Shown: positions 8,975-17,827, counted from the stretch's first letter. The stretch is DNA of 32,578 nt from Bacillota bacterium (GCA_026627385.1 JAPNUR010000032.1:1-32578), one strand, 5' to 3'. Numbers and translations are program-made. The notes: a model not told the origin generated them from the letters alone.

Positions 8975-9949
8975 ATGAATCAGGAACCCTTTGGGGTGCG
9001 GGCGGGAGTTTCCCGGCATGAGTCGCAGAGTGGTTTGAATCAAGCGGAGGTGCCGTTCTCGGTGCGCGAGCTGAGCCACGATCGAGAAAACCGCATGGCG
9101 GCGCGAACGAATTTGATCTTTAATGTCCTGCTGATGGTGGCTAAACTCATGGTGGGCATTGTAGGTCATTCCGAGGCGCTGATTGCCGATGGATTACACA
9201 GCGGTGCGGATGTGTTTTCGTCGGTAGCGGTCATCGTGGGGCTTACCGTTGCGGGGAAGCCACCAGATGCTGGCCATCATTATGGTCACGCGAAGGCCGA
9301 GGCCATCAGCCAAAAGGTGGTGTCGGTGTGCCTGTTGTTGGCTGGCCTCGAGGTGGCCAATTCAGCCATTGCCGGACTGCGCCGGCCAGGCCCCGCGCCC
9401 TCTTGGTGGACGCTATGGGTAGCTCTAGCGGCAATGGTGCCCAAAGCGGTCATGGCGGTGCAACAGCAGAGGGTTTCCCGGCGCACCGGTTCGCATGGAG
9501 TGTTGGCGGGTGCGGTGGATAACGCGATGGATGCCTTGTCGTCATTCATCGCGAGCCTCGGAATTTTAGCGTCTCACGTAGGTTTGCCGGCGGGCGATAG
9601 CGCGGCCGCGCTGGTGGTGGCCTTACTTGTCATGTGGGGCGGTGTGGAAGTATTTCGCACGGCCGCGCTCGATCTCATGGATCCCGCCGCCGATGCGGCT
9701 ACCGAGGCGAAGATTCGCGCACTGGTGACCCACACGCCCGGTGTGCAGGGGATTTCCTCATTGCGGACGCGGCTAGCAGGGGCGCTGGTGTTCGTTGATT
9801 TGGAAATTGAAGTCGATCGTCATCTCAGCTTACTCGAGGCTCACGCCATCGCGCACCGGGTCGAAGATGCTCTGGCCCGTGAAGAGCGCGTAACCGGAGT
9901 GACGGTCCATGTGAATCCGTCGCGCGAGGATCCCGCCCGTAAACCCTAA
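8975..9949 (+). CDS. Cation diffusion facilitator (CDF) family transporter
   Basis: A 324-residue metal/proton antiporter of the CDF family. After a roughly 40-residue polar N-terminus come six predicted membrane segments, with ALIADGLHSGADVFSS in segment 2 (metal-site Asp and downstream Asp) and GHHYGHAKAEAIS in the first cytoplasmic loop, both classic CDF signatures. A C-terminal ferredoxin-like cytoplasmic domain (about 240-310, ending VTVHVNP) follows. In segment 5 the usual His-x-x-x-Asp is Asp-Asn-Ala-Met-Asp, which may shift preference from zinc toward manganese or iron. The start is uncertain; a start nearer the conserved core is possible. Confidence 0.88.
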   Translation: MNQEPFGVRAGVSRHESQSGLNQAEVPFSVRELSHDRENRMAARTNLIFNVLLMVAKLMVGIVGHSEALIADGLHSGADVFSSVAVIVGLTVAGKPPDAGHHYGHAKAEAISQKVVSVCLLLAGLEVANSAIAGLRRPGPAPSWWTLWVALAAMVPKAVMAVQQQRVSRRTGSHGVLAGAVDNAMDALSSFIASLGILASHVGLPAGDSAAALVVALLVMWGGVEVFRTAALDLMDPAADAATEAKIRALVTHTPGVQGISSLRTRLAGALVFVDLEIEVDRHLSLLEAHAIAHRVEDALAREERVTGVTVHVNPSREDPARKP

Positions 9950-10632
9950 CCTTCCGACAAGTATGGAGGCGGGGGGCTAGGAAAGGCGTTTGGCGATAAT
10001 CGGGGGACGTAGATTCCGAGGAGCTGCTGGTCGCGCAGCGCGAGTTCGGCTCCGGGGCCGGCCGACCCGCCGGCCCAGGGCCGAGGTTTTTGAACATAAA
10101 GTCCGCGCATTCCCTTTCCTAGGCAGGAGGCCAGGAGGGGGTCAAGCGGGGGCGGGGGCGCCCGATAGGGCGCCAAAGGGGTGCCGTCGATGGCGACCAC
10201 CCCTACTTTCGAGAGTTCATATGGCTGACATGGTAGGGTGTTAGCCTCGAGGCCAAGTGCTGAACAGTCGCCACGTGGTGTATCGGTGTGCTCGAAGGTC
10301 GCATTGTGCAGCCGACCACAAGCCTCGCGTGAGAAGGGCCTGATCAGCTAATATGGGTGAAGGACGCGTTCAGGCTATCGTGGCTGTTGCCATTCACGGA
10401 GACCTTTGCGCCTGGCCTAGAGCCCTGGCGTCGTCGGGGTCGGTGTAGCCGAGACCGAATCCAGGCCGTCGTTGATCCACGGGTCCAGCGCGTGTTCGAG
10501 AAGTTGGTTTCGGTTGGTCGGAGAGGTCGCGACATCATAAAATCGGCCAATGCGGATCCATAGGCCGTGACGGAACGCGAGGCGGCTGTCAACAACCCTT
10601 CGTGCAAGGGGGAAGCGAAGAGGGAGCGGGAC
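9950..10632. other. Gene-poor stretch with mobile-element debris upstream of apt
   Basis: About 680 bases with no gene I can defend. It contains an IS right-end copy (10091-10174, minus strand). To its right, minus-strand frames show protein-like but unrecognised pieces, for example YELSKVGVVAIDGTPLAPY ending near 10170 and FYDVATSPTNRNQLLEHALD around 10470-10530, in different frames and without starts. These look like decayed transposase or passenger genes, but I cannot name them. Confidence 0.4.
10091..10174 (-). mobile_element. Solo copy of the IS200-type right end also found after tnpA (27842-27920)
   Basis: On the minus strand this stretch matches the segment at 27842-27920 on the plus strand. 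Both have a 7-bp hairpin, then the shared block CCCGCTTGACCCCCTCCTGG, then AGGAA, GGGAATGCGCGG and TGTTCAA. The hairpin arms differ in sequence (GGCGCCC/GGGCGCC here, GGCGGCC/GGCCGCC there) but the stem is preserved. The same element, or a relative, therefore once sat here. Confidence 0.7.
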
Positions 10633-11151
10633 ATGGGGTGGATTGACTATTTGCGTGAGATTCCGGACTTTCCCAAACCCGGGGTGCTTTTCCGCGACAT
10701 TTTGCCGATTATGGCGGTTGCGGATGCTTGGCGTCAGGTGCTGGATGACTTGGAAGGGGCGGCAAGACCGCTGGCGCCGGAGGTATTCATGGCCCCCGAG
10801 GCCCGTGGGTTTTTAGTGGCGGCCCCGTTGGGCGACCGTATGCGCGCAGGGGTGGTGCCGGTGCGCAAATCCGGAAAGTTGCCGGACCCTGTATTTCGGG
10901 AGAACTATACGTTAGAATATGGAGAAAATCAGCTGGAAGTGGAGGTCACGGATCACTTACGCGGCCGCCGCGTTGTGATTGTCGACGATGTGTTGGCCAC
11001 AGGCGGCACCGTTGCCGCCTGTGCGCGATTATCGCAGCGCCTCGGCGCAGAAGTAGTGGGTTTCCTCTTTCTGATAGAGTTGACGGCGCTTGACGGGCGG
11101 CAACAGCTCGCACCGTATTCGGCACCCGTATTGTCACTCATACGGCGGTAA
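10633..11151 (+). CDS. apt: Adenine phosphoribosyltransferase
   Basis: Salvages adenine to AMP using PRPP. The 172-residue length from this ATG equals the family norm, and the start MGWIDYLREIPDFPKPGVLFRDI matches the Apt N-terminus; an upstream in-frame GTG would add 22 unrelated residues. The PRPP loop VVIVDDVLATGGT lies near residues 115-127. GGGAGCGGG precedes the ATG. It stands just upstream of the (p)ppGpp synthetase gene, as in Bacillus. Confidence 0.94.
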   Translation: MGWIDYLREIPDFPKPGVLFRDILPIMAVADAWRQVLDDLEGAARPLAPEVFMAPEARGFLVAAPLGDRMRAGVVPVRKSGKLPDPVFRENYTLEYGENQLEVEVTDHLRGRRVVIVDDVLATGGTVAACARLSQRLGAEVVGFLFLIELTALDGRQQLAPYSAPVLSLIRR

Positions 11152-11167
11152 TAAAGGGGGGGTGTGC

Positions 11168-13321
11168 ATGCTAGGGGTGGAGCTGGTTGAGCAGTTTGGT
11201 TTCCGCCCGCATTCTCCGGAGGCGGAGCAAATCTTGCAGGCATTAGCGTTTGCCGAAGAGGCGCACCGGGGTCAAAGCCGCGCTTCGGGAGACCCGTATG
11301 TTGCACACCCTTTAGCGGTCGCTACCATTCTTGCCGACCTTAAAATGGATGTGCCCACGATCGTGGCTGCCTTATTACATGACGTGGTAGAGGATACCGC
11401 CTACACGTTAGACGACATTGAGGTGCGCTTTGGGTCGGAGGTCGCGCAACTGGTGGATGGGGTCACGAAGCTGGATCGGCTGGAGGCGCGGACCCGGGAG
11501 GAAGAGCAGGCGGAAAACTTGCGCAAAATGTTTTTGGCCATGGCCAAGGACATCCGCGTGATCTTGATCAAACTGGCGGACCGCTTGCACAACATGCGCA
11601 CTCTCAAGCACTTAACCGCCGACCGGGTGCAGCGCATTGCGAAAGAAACCATGGAGATTTACGCCCCGCTTGCTCACCGATTAGGCATTTTTCGCATCAA
11701 GTGGGAACTCGAAGACTTGGCGTTCCAGCACTTGAAGCCGGAAGCCTTTCAGGAAATGAAGGAGTTGGTCGCGAAAAAGCGTCAAGAACGCGAGGCGGCT
11801 GTCGAATCGGTGATCGCGGAACTCAAAGGACGTTTGGAAGCGGCGGGCATGGTCAGCGAAGTGTCCGGGCGAGCCAAGCATCTGTATAGCATTTACCAAA
11901 AGATGACCAAGCAGGGCAAGGATTTTGCCGAGATTTACGATTTGGTCGCGGTGCGCATTTTAGTGGAGTCCGTGAAAGACTGTTATGCGGTGTTAGGGTT
12001 GGTGCATTCGCTGTGGAAGCCGGTCCCCGGACGTTTTAAGGATTACATCGCGATGCCGAAATCGAACCTTTACCAGAGCTTGCACACCACAGTTATCGGG
12101 CCTTATGGGGAACCCCTGGAAGTGCAGATCCGCACTTTTGAAATGCATCACACCGCAGAATACGGCATTGCGGCCCATTGGCGGTACAAAGAAGGCGGCA
12201 CGGGGGACCGCGAATTTGAGCAAAAGTTGTCGTGGCTGCGCCAGCTGTTGGAGTGGCAGCGGGACATGCGCGATGCCTCGGAATTCATGGAAACCCTGAA
12301 GGTGGATTTGTTTAGCGATGAGGTCTTTGTCTTCACCCCAAAAGGGGATGTGATTGACCTGCCAGCAGGGGCCACGCCCATTGACTTCGCCTACCGCATC
12401 CACACGGATGTGGGCAACCACTGTGTAGGCGCTAAGGTGAATGGACGCATTGTGCCCTTGTCCAGCGCGCTGGAGAGCGGCGATATCGTGGAAATACTGG
12501 TTAACCGGAAGTCCCCCGGACCGAGTATTGACTGGTTGTCCATCGTGCGCACTTCCCAGGCGAAAACGCGCATCCGTCAATGGCTAAGGCGCGAACAACG
12601 CCAGGAGCACGTGGCGCGTGGCATGGATTTGTTGGAGCGGGAGTTAAAGCGTCAGGGGCTCACGTTGTCGCAGGAGCGGCTGGCCGAGATCGTGCGTCAG
12701 TTAGGGCTGGGCACCCTCGAAGACGTGGCGGTAGCCCTGAGCGAGGGTAACGCTAGTCCCCCGGTATTAATGGGACGGATTCGCGACCAGCTCCAGCAAG
12801 AGGCCAAAGAGGTCACACTCTTACCGCGGCCCGTGCCGCGGCGCCGCGGACCTGCCGCGCCCCGGGGTTCCGAGGTTTTGGTGCGCGGCCAAGATCGTCT
12901 GTTGACGCGGTTGGCGCGGTGTTGTCAACCGGTACCGGGTGACCCCATTATTGGTTATTTGACGCGCGGGCGCGGGGTTTCGGTTCATCGCCTGGGATGT
13001 CCCAACGAAAAGGAACTGACCAAGGATCCCGAGCGGTTGGTCGAGGTCAGTTGGGATGTCGAGGAGGCCGAGTTATCCCCTCATCCGGTAGAGCTTCGGG
13101 TGCACGCGTGGGATCGGCCCGGGTTGTTGGCCGACGTGGCTAACGTGGTGGCCGATTCGAACATCATTTCTGCCAAGGCGCGGGGGTTCCGGGATAAGAC
13201 GGCGATGGTGGAAGTGCACCTGGAAGTGCGCAATTTGACGCAACTCACCCAGTTAATCAGCCGTTTGGAAAATCTACCGTATGTGCAGCGGGTGGATCGC
13301 GTGAGCCGGGAGCGGGTGTAG
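11168..13321 (+). CDS. relA: Bifunctional (p)ppGpp synthetase/hydrolase (Rel/SpoT family)
   Basis: Makes and degrades the stringent-response alarmone. Order of domains in 717 residues: HD hydrolase (HRGQSRASGDPYVAHP near 30-45, LLHDVVEDT near 67-75), synthetase (RFKDYIAMPKSNLYQSLHT near 285-305), TGS (VFTPKGDVIDLP near 383), a conserved-cysteine helical region (RLARCCQPVPGD) and a C-terminal ACT domain. The Arg-Phe-Lys-Asp motif in the synthetase is the RxKD form of bifunctional Rel enzymes rather than the ExDD of RelA. The ATG at 11168, preceded by GGGGGGG, is preferred over an upstream frame start inside apt. Confidence 0.95.
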   Translation: MLGVELVEQFGFRPHSPEAEQILQALAFAEEAHRGQSRASGDPYVAHPLAVATILADLKMDVPTIVAALLHDVVEDTAYTLDDIEVRFGSEVAQLVDGVTKLDRLEARTREEEQAENLRKMFLAMAKDIRVILIKLADRLHNMRTLKHLTADRVQRIAKETMEIYAPLAHRLGIFRIKWELEDLAFQHLKPEAFQEMKELVAKKRQEREAAVESVIAELKGRLEAAGMVSEVSGRAKHLYSIYQKMTKQGKDFAEIYDLVAVRILVESVKDCYAVLGLVHSLWKPVPGRFKDYIAMPKSNLYQSLHTTVIGPYGEPLEVQIRTFEMHHTAEYGIAAHWRYKEGGTGDREFEQKLSWLRQLLEWQRDMRDASEFMETLKVDLFSDEVFVFTPKGDVIDLPAGATPIDFAYRIHTDVGNHCVGAKVNGRIVPLSSALESGDIVEILVNRKSPGPSIDWLSIVRTSQAKTRIRQWLRREQRQEHVARGMDLLERELKRQGLTLSQERLAEIVRQLGLGTLEDVAVALSEGNASPPVLMGRIRDQLQQEAKEVTLLPRPVPRRRGPAAPRGSEVLVRGQDRLLTRLARCCQPVPGDPIIGYLTRGRGVSVHRLGCPNEKELTKDPERLVEVSWDVEEAELSPHPVELRVHAWDRPGLLADVANVVADSNIISAKARGFRDKTAMVEVHLEVRNLTQLTQLISRLENLPYVQRVDRVSRERV

Positions 13322-13768
13322 GTGCGGGCTCTGGTTCAGCGCGTGAAAATGGCGAGAGTGTGTGTCGACAACACCTGTATTGCGGAAATTGGGCTGGGGT
13401 TTTTGGTCTTGCTCGGGGTTGCCCGGCGCGACACCATGGATGATGTGCGCTGGGTTGCTGATAAAGTGGGGGGGTTACGCATTTTTGCGGATGAGCATGG
13501 CAAAATGGGTCGATCGCTGAGCGATGTTGCGGGCTCGGTGCTGGTGGTGTCCCAGTTTACGCTGTACGGGCGCGTCGAGCGGGGGCTGCGGCCGGATTTT
13601 GTCGAGGCCGCCCCCGGCGCTATGGCCTTGCCGCTGTATGAAGCGTTTGTGGCCCGCCTACGGGACACCGGGCTCAAAGTGGTCACGGGTCAGTTTGGTG
13701 CTCATATGGAGATCCAGCTGATCAACGATGGACCGGTGACGATGATGATAGAGAGTCGTGAGAGGTGA
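13322..13768 (+). CDS. dtd: D-aminoacyl-tRNA deacylase
   Basis: Removes D-amino acids, and glycine from tRNA-Ala, to protect translation. The 148-residue protein begins MRALVQRVKMARV and holds the two family signatures, SQFTLYG near residue 79 and NDGPVTMMIES near 136. The start is a GTG immediately after the rel stop codon, so translation is probably coupled to rel. The rel-dtd-hisS-aspS order is standard for Firmicutes. Confidence 0.95.
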   Translation: MRALVQRVKMARVCVDNTCIAEIGLGFLVLLGVARRDTMDDVRWVADKVGGLRIFADEHGKMGRSLSDVAGSVLVVSQFTLYGRVERGLRPDFVEAAPGAMALPLYEAFVARLRDTGLKVVTGQFGAHMEIQLINDGPVTMMIESRER

Positions 13769-13772
13769 GGAT

Positions 13773-15032
13773 GTGGCAGCCGAAGGGTTTCAAACCGCCC
13801 GTGGCACCAGGGATGTTCTTTGGCCGGAATCTTGGCAAATGGAGGCCATGCGCGATCTCGCGTTATCCTGGGCCGCCCGCTTTGGATATACATTAATCGA
13901 AACGCCCATTGTCGAAAAAAGTGGGGTGTTCTTGCGCCTCGGTGAGACGACGGATATTGTGCAGCACGAACGCTACCGCTTTGTTGATGCGGGCGGAGAA
14001 GATCTGACGCTAAGGCCGGAAGGCACCGCCGCCGTGGCCCGGGCTTTTATCCAGCACGGTTTCGCCGAAGCGCCGCAGCCGGTGCGACTCTGTTATTTTG
14101 GCCCCATGTTTCGGCGAGAGCGGCCGGAAGCGGGGCGATACCGGCAGCACACGCAATTTGGGGCGGAGTTGTACGGTTCTGACTCCCCCCTGGCCGACGC
14201 AGAAGTGATATTATTGGCCCTCGGGTTGGTCGACATGGCCGGTCTGAAACAACCGGAAGCGCGAATTAACTCCATTGGCTGCCAAGTGTGCCGCCCTGCT
14301 TATCGCCAAGCCTTAATTGAATTCTTTAGCCAACGTCAAGATCAGTTGTGCGCGGATTGCCAGGTGCGGCTTCGACAGAACCCCTTGAGGCTGTTGGACT
14401 GCAAAGTGGATGTGGCTCTTCGCGAAGACGCCCCCGATGTGCAAGCATTTTGGTGTGACGACTGTCGTAACCACATTACCGCGGTGATTGACCTAATTCG
14501 CGAGGCTGGGTACCGCATTGAGCGCGACCGCCATCTGGTTCGCGGACTGGATTATTATACGCGAACGGTGTTTGAGGTAGGCCACCCAACCCTTGGACGC
14601 CAAGTCGCGTTGTTTGGCGGTGGGCGGTATGATGGGCTTACGGCGGGCCTCAATGGCCCCTGGGTTCCCGCGGTGGGGTTTGGGATGGGCATTGAACGCC
14701 TGCTATCGGCGTTGCCCGCCCCACTTCCGATGCCGGTGGCAGCTCGCGTGTACGTGGCACATCTTCCCCATTTTGAACGTGAAGGCTATCGGTTGGCCCG
14801 CGATTTGCGTGCCCAGGGGTTTGCCGCCGACAGCGATTTGTTGGATCGCTCGCTCAAGGCGCAGTTGAAGGAGGCAGGCCGCCGCGCGACAATTGCAGTT
14901 ATTGTGGGCGGGCGCGAATGGGCGGATGGGTTAGTGACGGTGCGCGACTTAGGGCGGGCTGAACAAGAAACGGTGGAGCGGGATCAATTGGCCAATTATC
15001 TCCGTCAGAAGATACAGGAGGATCAAGCATGA
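13773..15032 (+). CDS. hisS: Histidyl-tRNA synthetase
   Basis: Charges tRNA-His. Class II motifs are present: motif 2 FRRERPEAGRYRQHTQFG (about 115-132), the histidine-binding LDYYTRTVFEVG (about 258-269) and motif 3 VGFGMGIERLL (about 302-312), followed by an anticodon-binding domain. An insertion rich in Cys (CQVCRP, CADC, CDDC at about 170-235) resembles a zinc site found in some Firmicute enzymes. A GTG start at 13773 behind GAGAGGTGAGG is chosen, giving 419 residues; a GTG five codons upstream overlaps dtd and is the alternative. Confidence 0.93.
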   Translation: MAAEGFQTARGTRDVLWPESWQMEAMRDLALSWAARFGYTLIETPIVEKSGVFLRLGETTDIVQHERYRFVDAGGEDLTLRPEGTAAVARAFIQHGFAEAPQPVRLCYFGPMFRRERPEAGRYRQHTQFGAELYGSDSPLADAEVILLALGLVDMAGLKQPEARINSIGCQVCRPAYRQALIEFFSQRQDQLCADCQVRLRQNPLRLLDCKVDVALREDAPDVQAFWCDDCRNHITAVIDLIREAGYRIERDRHLVRGLDYYTRTVFEVGHPTLGRQVALFGGGRYDGLTAGLNGPWVPAVGFGMGIERLLSALPAPLPMPVAARVYVAHLPHFEREGYRLARDLRAQGFAADSDLLDRSLKAQLKEAGRRATIAVIVGGREWADGLVTVRDLGRAEQETVERDQLANYLRQKIQEDQA

Positions 15033-16765
15033 AAATCGGGCGCACCCATTATGCTCAGGACATCAACGAGACACTCATCGGGCAAGAGGTACAGGTAGCC
15101 GGGTGGGTGCACCGTCGGCGCGATCACGGTGGCTTAATCTTCGTGGATTTACGCGATCGAACAGGACTAGTGCAAATCGTATGTCAGCCGGACGATAGCG
15201 GCTTTGCCACACTGGATCGGGTCAGGGCAGAATATGTCATTCAAGTGGCAGGAAGGGTGCGAGCCCGTCCTGAGGGGATGGCCAACCCGGAACTCGCGTC
15301 GGGGGCGGTGGAGATAGTGCCACACGAGGTGTTGCTCTTGTCGAGCGCCAAGACGCCGCCATTTAGCGTTGCCGAGGCCGAAGAGGTCGACGAACTATTG
15401 CGCTTGAAGTATCGTTATCTGGATTTGCGAAGACCGTCGTTGATGCGCAATTTGTGGCTGCGGGATAAAAGTTTAATGGTTGTGCGAGAGTTTTTCCATG
15501 AGCATGGATTTCTTGATATTGAAACGCCAGCGCTCGCCCGATCGACGCCGGAAGGGGCGCGGGACTTCTTAGTGCCTAGTCGCCTGCAACCTGGCCACTT
15601 TTACGCCTTGCCCCAAAGTCCGCAGATCTTTAAACAGCTCCTCATGGTGGCTGGCGTGGATCGCTACTATCAAGTGGCCAAGGCGTTTCGCGACGAAGAT
15701 TTGCGCGCTGACCGGCAACCGGAGTTTACACAAATTGACGTCGAGATGTCGTTCATGGACCAAGACGCGATCTTGTCGCTCATGGAAGCGATGCTGCACC
15801 GACTATTTGCCGAGGTCATGGACATTTCATTGGATCCTTTTCCGCGGATGACATGGCATCAGGCGATGAAAGCCTATGGGTCAGACAAGCCCGATTTGCG
15901 AGCGGGCCCGCCCTTAGTGAACCTGACAGACGTTGCGCGCACGGTGGACTGGCCCGTATTGCGGGATGCTGAACACGTCGTGGGGGTTGTGCTGCCCCAA
16001 TACCAGCCAACCCGGAAGGAGTTGGATGGATGGGCCGAGGCCGCACGGCAAGGCGGCGCAAGCGGACTCGTCTGGATTGTCCGGGAAGCTGGTGGAATGC
16101 GATCCTCGGCCAGCAAATGGCTGGGTGATCAAGCGCTGGCGACGCTGGCCAACGCGGCCCACGTGGAACCGGGCGATGCCTTGTTAGTGGTCGCGGGCAA
16201 CGGGTGGCTTCCGTACGAAGTAGCGGGACAACTGCGACTCTTGTTTGCGCGGCACGCAGGACGGGTGCAAACAGGGTGGCGGTTTTTGTGGGTTACCGAA
16301 TTTCCGCTGTTCGAATGGTCTGAGGAAGAGGGGCGCTTAGTGTCGGCACATCATCCGTTTACCATGCCGCATCCCGACGATATTGAGAAAATTGAGAGCG
16401 ACCCGGCTTCGGTCCGGTCCCAAGCCTACGATGTGGTGCTAAACGGCACGGAACTCGCCTCCGGCTCGCTGAGAATTTACCAACCAGACCTGCAGGCGCG
16501 AATTTTTCAAGTGCTGGGATTAAGTGCCGAGGAAATCCAAAACAAATTCGGATTTTTGTTAGATGCGTTTCAGTATGGGGCCCCGCCGCATGGAGGCATC
16601 GCGTTTGGACTCGATCGCCTGTTGATGCTCATGGCTGGGGCTGACAGCATTCGCGATGTCATCGCCTTTCCGAAAACCGCGCGCGGCACCGATCCCCTCA
16701 TGAATGCGCCCAGTCCCGTGGATGAAAGCCAACTGCAGGCGGTCCATTTGACGGTGAAGTGGTAG
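15029..16765 (+). CDS. aspS: Aspartyl-tRNA synthetase
   Basis: Charges tRNA-Asp. The 578-residue bacterial-type enzyme has the N-terminal OB-fold anticodon domain (VAGWVHRRRDHGGLIFVDLRD near 24-45), motif 2 FRDEDLRADRQPEFTQ near 215-230, the bacterial GAD insertion (about 290-410) and motif 3 GGIAFGLDRLLML near 525-537. AGGAGG lies just before the ATG, which overlaps the end of hisS by four bases. It closes the apt-rel-dtd-hisS-aspS series. Confidence 0.95.
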   Translation: MKIGRTHYAQDINETLIGQEVQVAGWVHRRRDHGGLIFVDLRDRTGLVQIVCQPDDSGFATLDRVRAEYVIQVAGRVRARPEGMANPELASGAVEIVPHEVLLLSSAKTPPFSVAEAEEVDELLRLKYRYLDLRRPSLMRNLWLRDKSLMVVREFFHEHGFLDIETPALARSTPEGARDFLVPSRLQPGHFYALPQSPQIFKQLLMVAGVDRYYQVAKAFRDEDLRADRQPEFTQIDVEMSFMDQDAILSLMEAMLHRLFAEVMDISLDPFPRMTWHQAMKAYGSDKPDLRAGPPLVNLTDVARTVDWPVLRDAEHVVGVVLPQYQPTRKELDGWAEAARQGGASGLVWIVREAGGMRSSASKWLGDQALATLANAAHVEPGDALLVVAGNGWLPYEVAGQLRLLFARHAGRVQTGWRFLWVTEFPLFEWSEEEGRLVSAHHPFTMPHPDDIEKIESDPASVRSQAYDVVLNGTELASGSLRIYQPDLQARIFQVLGLSAEEIQNKFGFLLDAFQYGAPPHGGIAFGLDRLLMLMAGADSIRDVIAFPKTARGTDPLMNAPSPVDESQLQAVHLTVKW

Positions 16766-16769
16766 AGAC

Positions 16770-16801
16770 AAAAAGGAGCCTTGAAAGGAGGGCTCCTTTT
16801 T
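16770..16801. terminator. Two-way intrinsic terminator between aspS and a convergent gene
   Basis: AAAAAGGAGCC (16770-16780) and GGCTCCTTTTT (16791-16801) form a perfect 11-bp stem with a 10-base loop. It ends in U-runs read from either strand, so it can serve aspS and the minus-strand membrane gene whose stop codon lies 1-2 bases away. Confidence 0.92.
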
Positions 16802-16802
16802 G

Positions 16803-17135
16803 TTAGCGGACTGCGGTGGGGATAAATAGGTCGACTAAACCAATGATAAAGGCGGCGATTAGCGCCCCGAGAACCGTGACGTGCATGCCGGGAACGACTA
16901 TTTGGGCTGCATAAATCACCGCCGCGGCGACGAGGAATCCGACGATGCCCCTTCCGTACGGTGAGACGGCTTTGCCGAACATGGCCTCAATGATGTAGCC
17001 TACTAAGGCAATGACCAGAGCGGCGAGCAGTGCGGACCAAAAGGTTAAGTGCGAAAACCCTGGAACGACGTAACCTAGCAACATCAGAACAATAGCAGCG
17101 ACAATGAAGCGTACCATGGTTCCAACCCAATTCAT
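16803..17135 (-). CDS. Small four-helix membrane protein, phage-holin-like family (Pfam PF04020 type)
   Basis: A 110-residue protein with four hydrophobic segments (about 7-27, 32-52, 64-84 and 88-106) and short polar turns. GGIVG-type turns, with PYGRGIVGFLVAAAVIYAAQ between helices, match the family annotated as phage holin family protein. In Bacillus and relatives these are chromosomal membrane proteins of unknown role, not active phage lysis proteins. A strong AAGGAGGTGAGG ribosome binding site precedes the ATG. It is transcribed toward aspS. Confidence 0.75.
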   Translation of the reverse strand: MNWVGTMVRFIVAAIVLMLLGYVVPGFSHLTFWSALLAALVIALVGYIIEAMFGKAVSPYGRGIVGFLVAAAVIYAAQIVVPGMHVTVLGALIAAFIIGLVDLFIPTAVR

Positions 17136-17267
17136 GACCTCACCTCCTTAACCCGTACGGTTAGTGTGTCGCCTTTATGGCGGAATATTCGCCTGATAGT
17201 TTGACCGCGGTTGGGCAAAGATCAGAGTGGGCCTTCGGGTCCAACTCCAGCCGAGGAGGGGATCGTT

Positions 17268-17519
17268 TTGGCAAAAGGAGTCCCGTCGTCCTTTCAAGAT
17301 CTGAAGAAACAAGCTGCCAAACGCATTGCCAAGGGCGACAATGATGTCCAGTCCGACATTGTGGAAATGGGCGATGCCATGTTGCAGGCGGGCGTCGAGC
17401 CGAAAAACGCCCAAGATCGCCTGGCGAAAAACGTCTGGCAAGCTGCGAGTCCTCAAGACAAGCAGAAGTTGGCCGACATGGTCTCCGATATGGCCGAAAA
17501 AGACGCCGATCTCCAATAG
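17268..17519 (+). CDS. DUF3243 family small protein
   Basis: From a TTG start behind GAGGAGGGG the product is 83 residues, mostly helical and charged. The stretch VEMGDAMLQAGVEPKNAQDR, followed by LAKNVWQAASPQDKQKLADM, matches the DUF3243 pattern (IGDYLA, VDPKN, ERLLKELWDVA, LA.MM) known from Bacillus YmfJ. The function is unknown. A longer in-frame TTG at 17211 lacks a ribosome binding site. A terminator follows at 17532. Confidence 0.72.
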   Translation: MAKGVPSSFQDLKKQAAKRIAKGDNDVQSDIVEMGDAMLQAGVEPKNAQDRLAKNVWQAASPQDKQKLADMVSDMAEKDADLQ

Positions 17520-17531
17520 CGCGGAGCGATT

Positions 17532-17563
17532 CCAGCCGAGGCATGCCTCGGCTGGGTCATTTT
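17532..17563 (+). terminator. Probable intrinsic terminator after the DUF3243 gene
   Basis: CCAGCCGAGGC and GCCTCGGCTGG (17532-17555) form an 11-bp perfect stem around a central AT, followed by GTCATTTT. The U-run is short but the stem is strong. Confidence 0.7.
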
Positions 17564-17568
17564 GATAG

Positions 17569-17597
17569 TTGCGGGTGCGATAGGGACTCTCTATAAT
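17569..17597 (+). promoter_or_regulatory. Promoter of the 6S RNA candidate
   Basis: TTGCGG (17569-17574) and TATAAT (17592-17597) with a 17-base spacer. Transcription should begin near 17604, a few bases before the closing stem of the RNA at 17613. Confidence 0.75.
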
Positions 17598-17603
17598 AAA
17601 GAC

Positions 17604-17790
17604 CAATCAACGCCCTGCTGTGTTCGGGACGAGACCGATATGTTTTGAGCCAACACCAAAACATAGGGAACCTGACCTCGGTTAATGGCCGTCCTGCCCC
17701 AATGATCAGGGGACTGCGAAAGTTAACGGGAGGTGCCCACCTGCCAGCGGCAGGTTCAAAACGTCGGATGTTGCGGCATGGCGGGGATTT
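17604..17790 (+). ncRNA. ssrS: Probable 6S RNA
   Basis: 6S RNA binds sigma-A RNA polymerase by imitating an open promoter. Here a non-coding unit of about 185 bases has its own promoter upstream and a perfect terminator downstream. Its ends pair exactly: CCCTGCTGTG (17613-17622) with CATGGCGGGG (17777-17786), ten pairs including G-U, as in the closing stem of 6S RNA. Just inside lie GTGTTCG and ACCGATATGTTTTGAG, resembling the conserved GUUCG and CCGAUAU segments of bacterial 6S RNA. The position between hisS-aspS and rarA also fits, since a 6S gene of Bacillus subtilis lies beside aspS. The structure is seen directly; the family name rests on these resemblances. Confidence 0.78.
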
Positions 17791-17795
17791 TTCGA

Positions 17796-17825
17796 GGAAC
17801 AGAGGAAACTCTGTTCCGTTTTTTT
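17796..17825 (+). terminator. Intrinsic terminator of the 6S RNA unit
   Basis: GGAACAGAG and CTCTGTTCC form a perfect 9-bp stem around a GAAA loop (17796-17817), followed by GTTTTTTT. It is a textbook rho-independent terminator. Confidence 0.93.
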
Positions 17826-17827
17826 CG

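Noticed and set aside
17731-17770. GGTTCAAAAC as a tRNA T-loop
   Set aside because: No acceptor stem or anticodon arm fits; it is part of the 6S RNA candidate.
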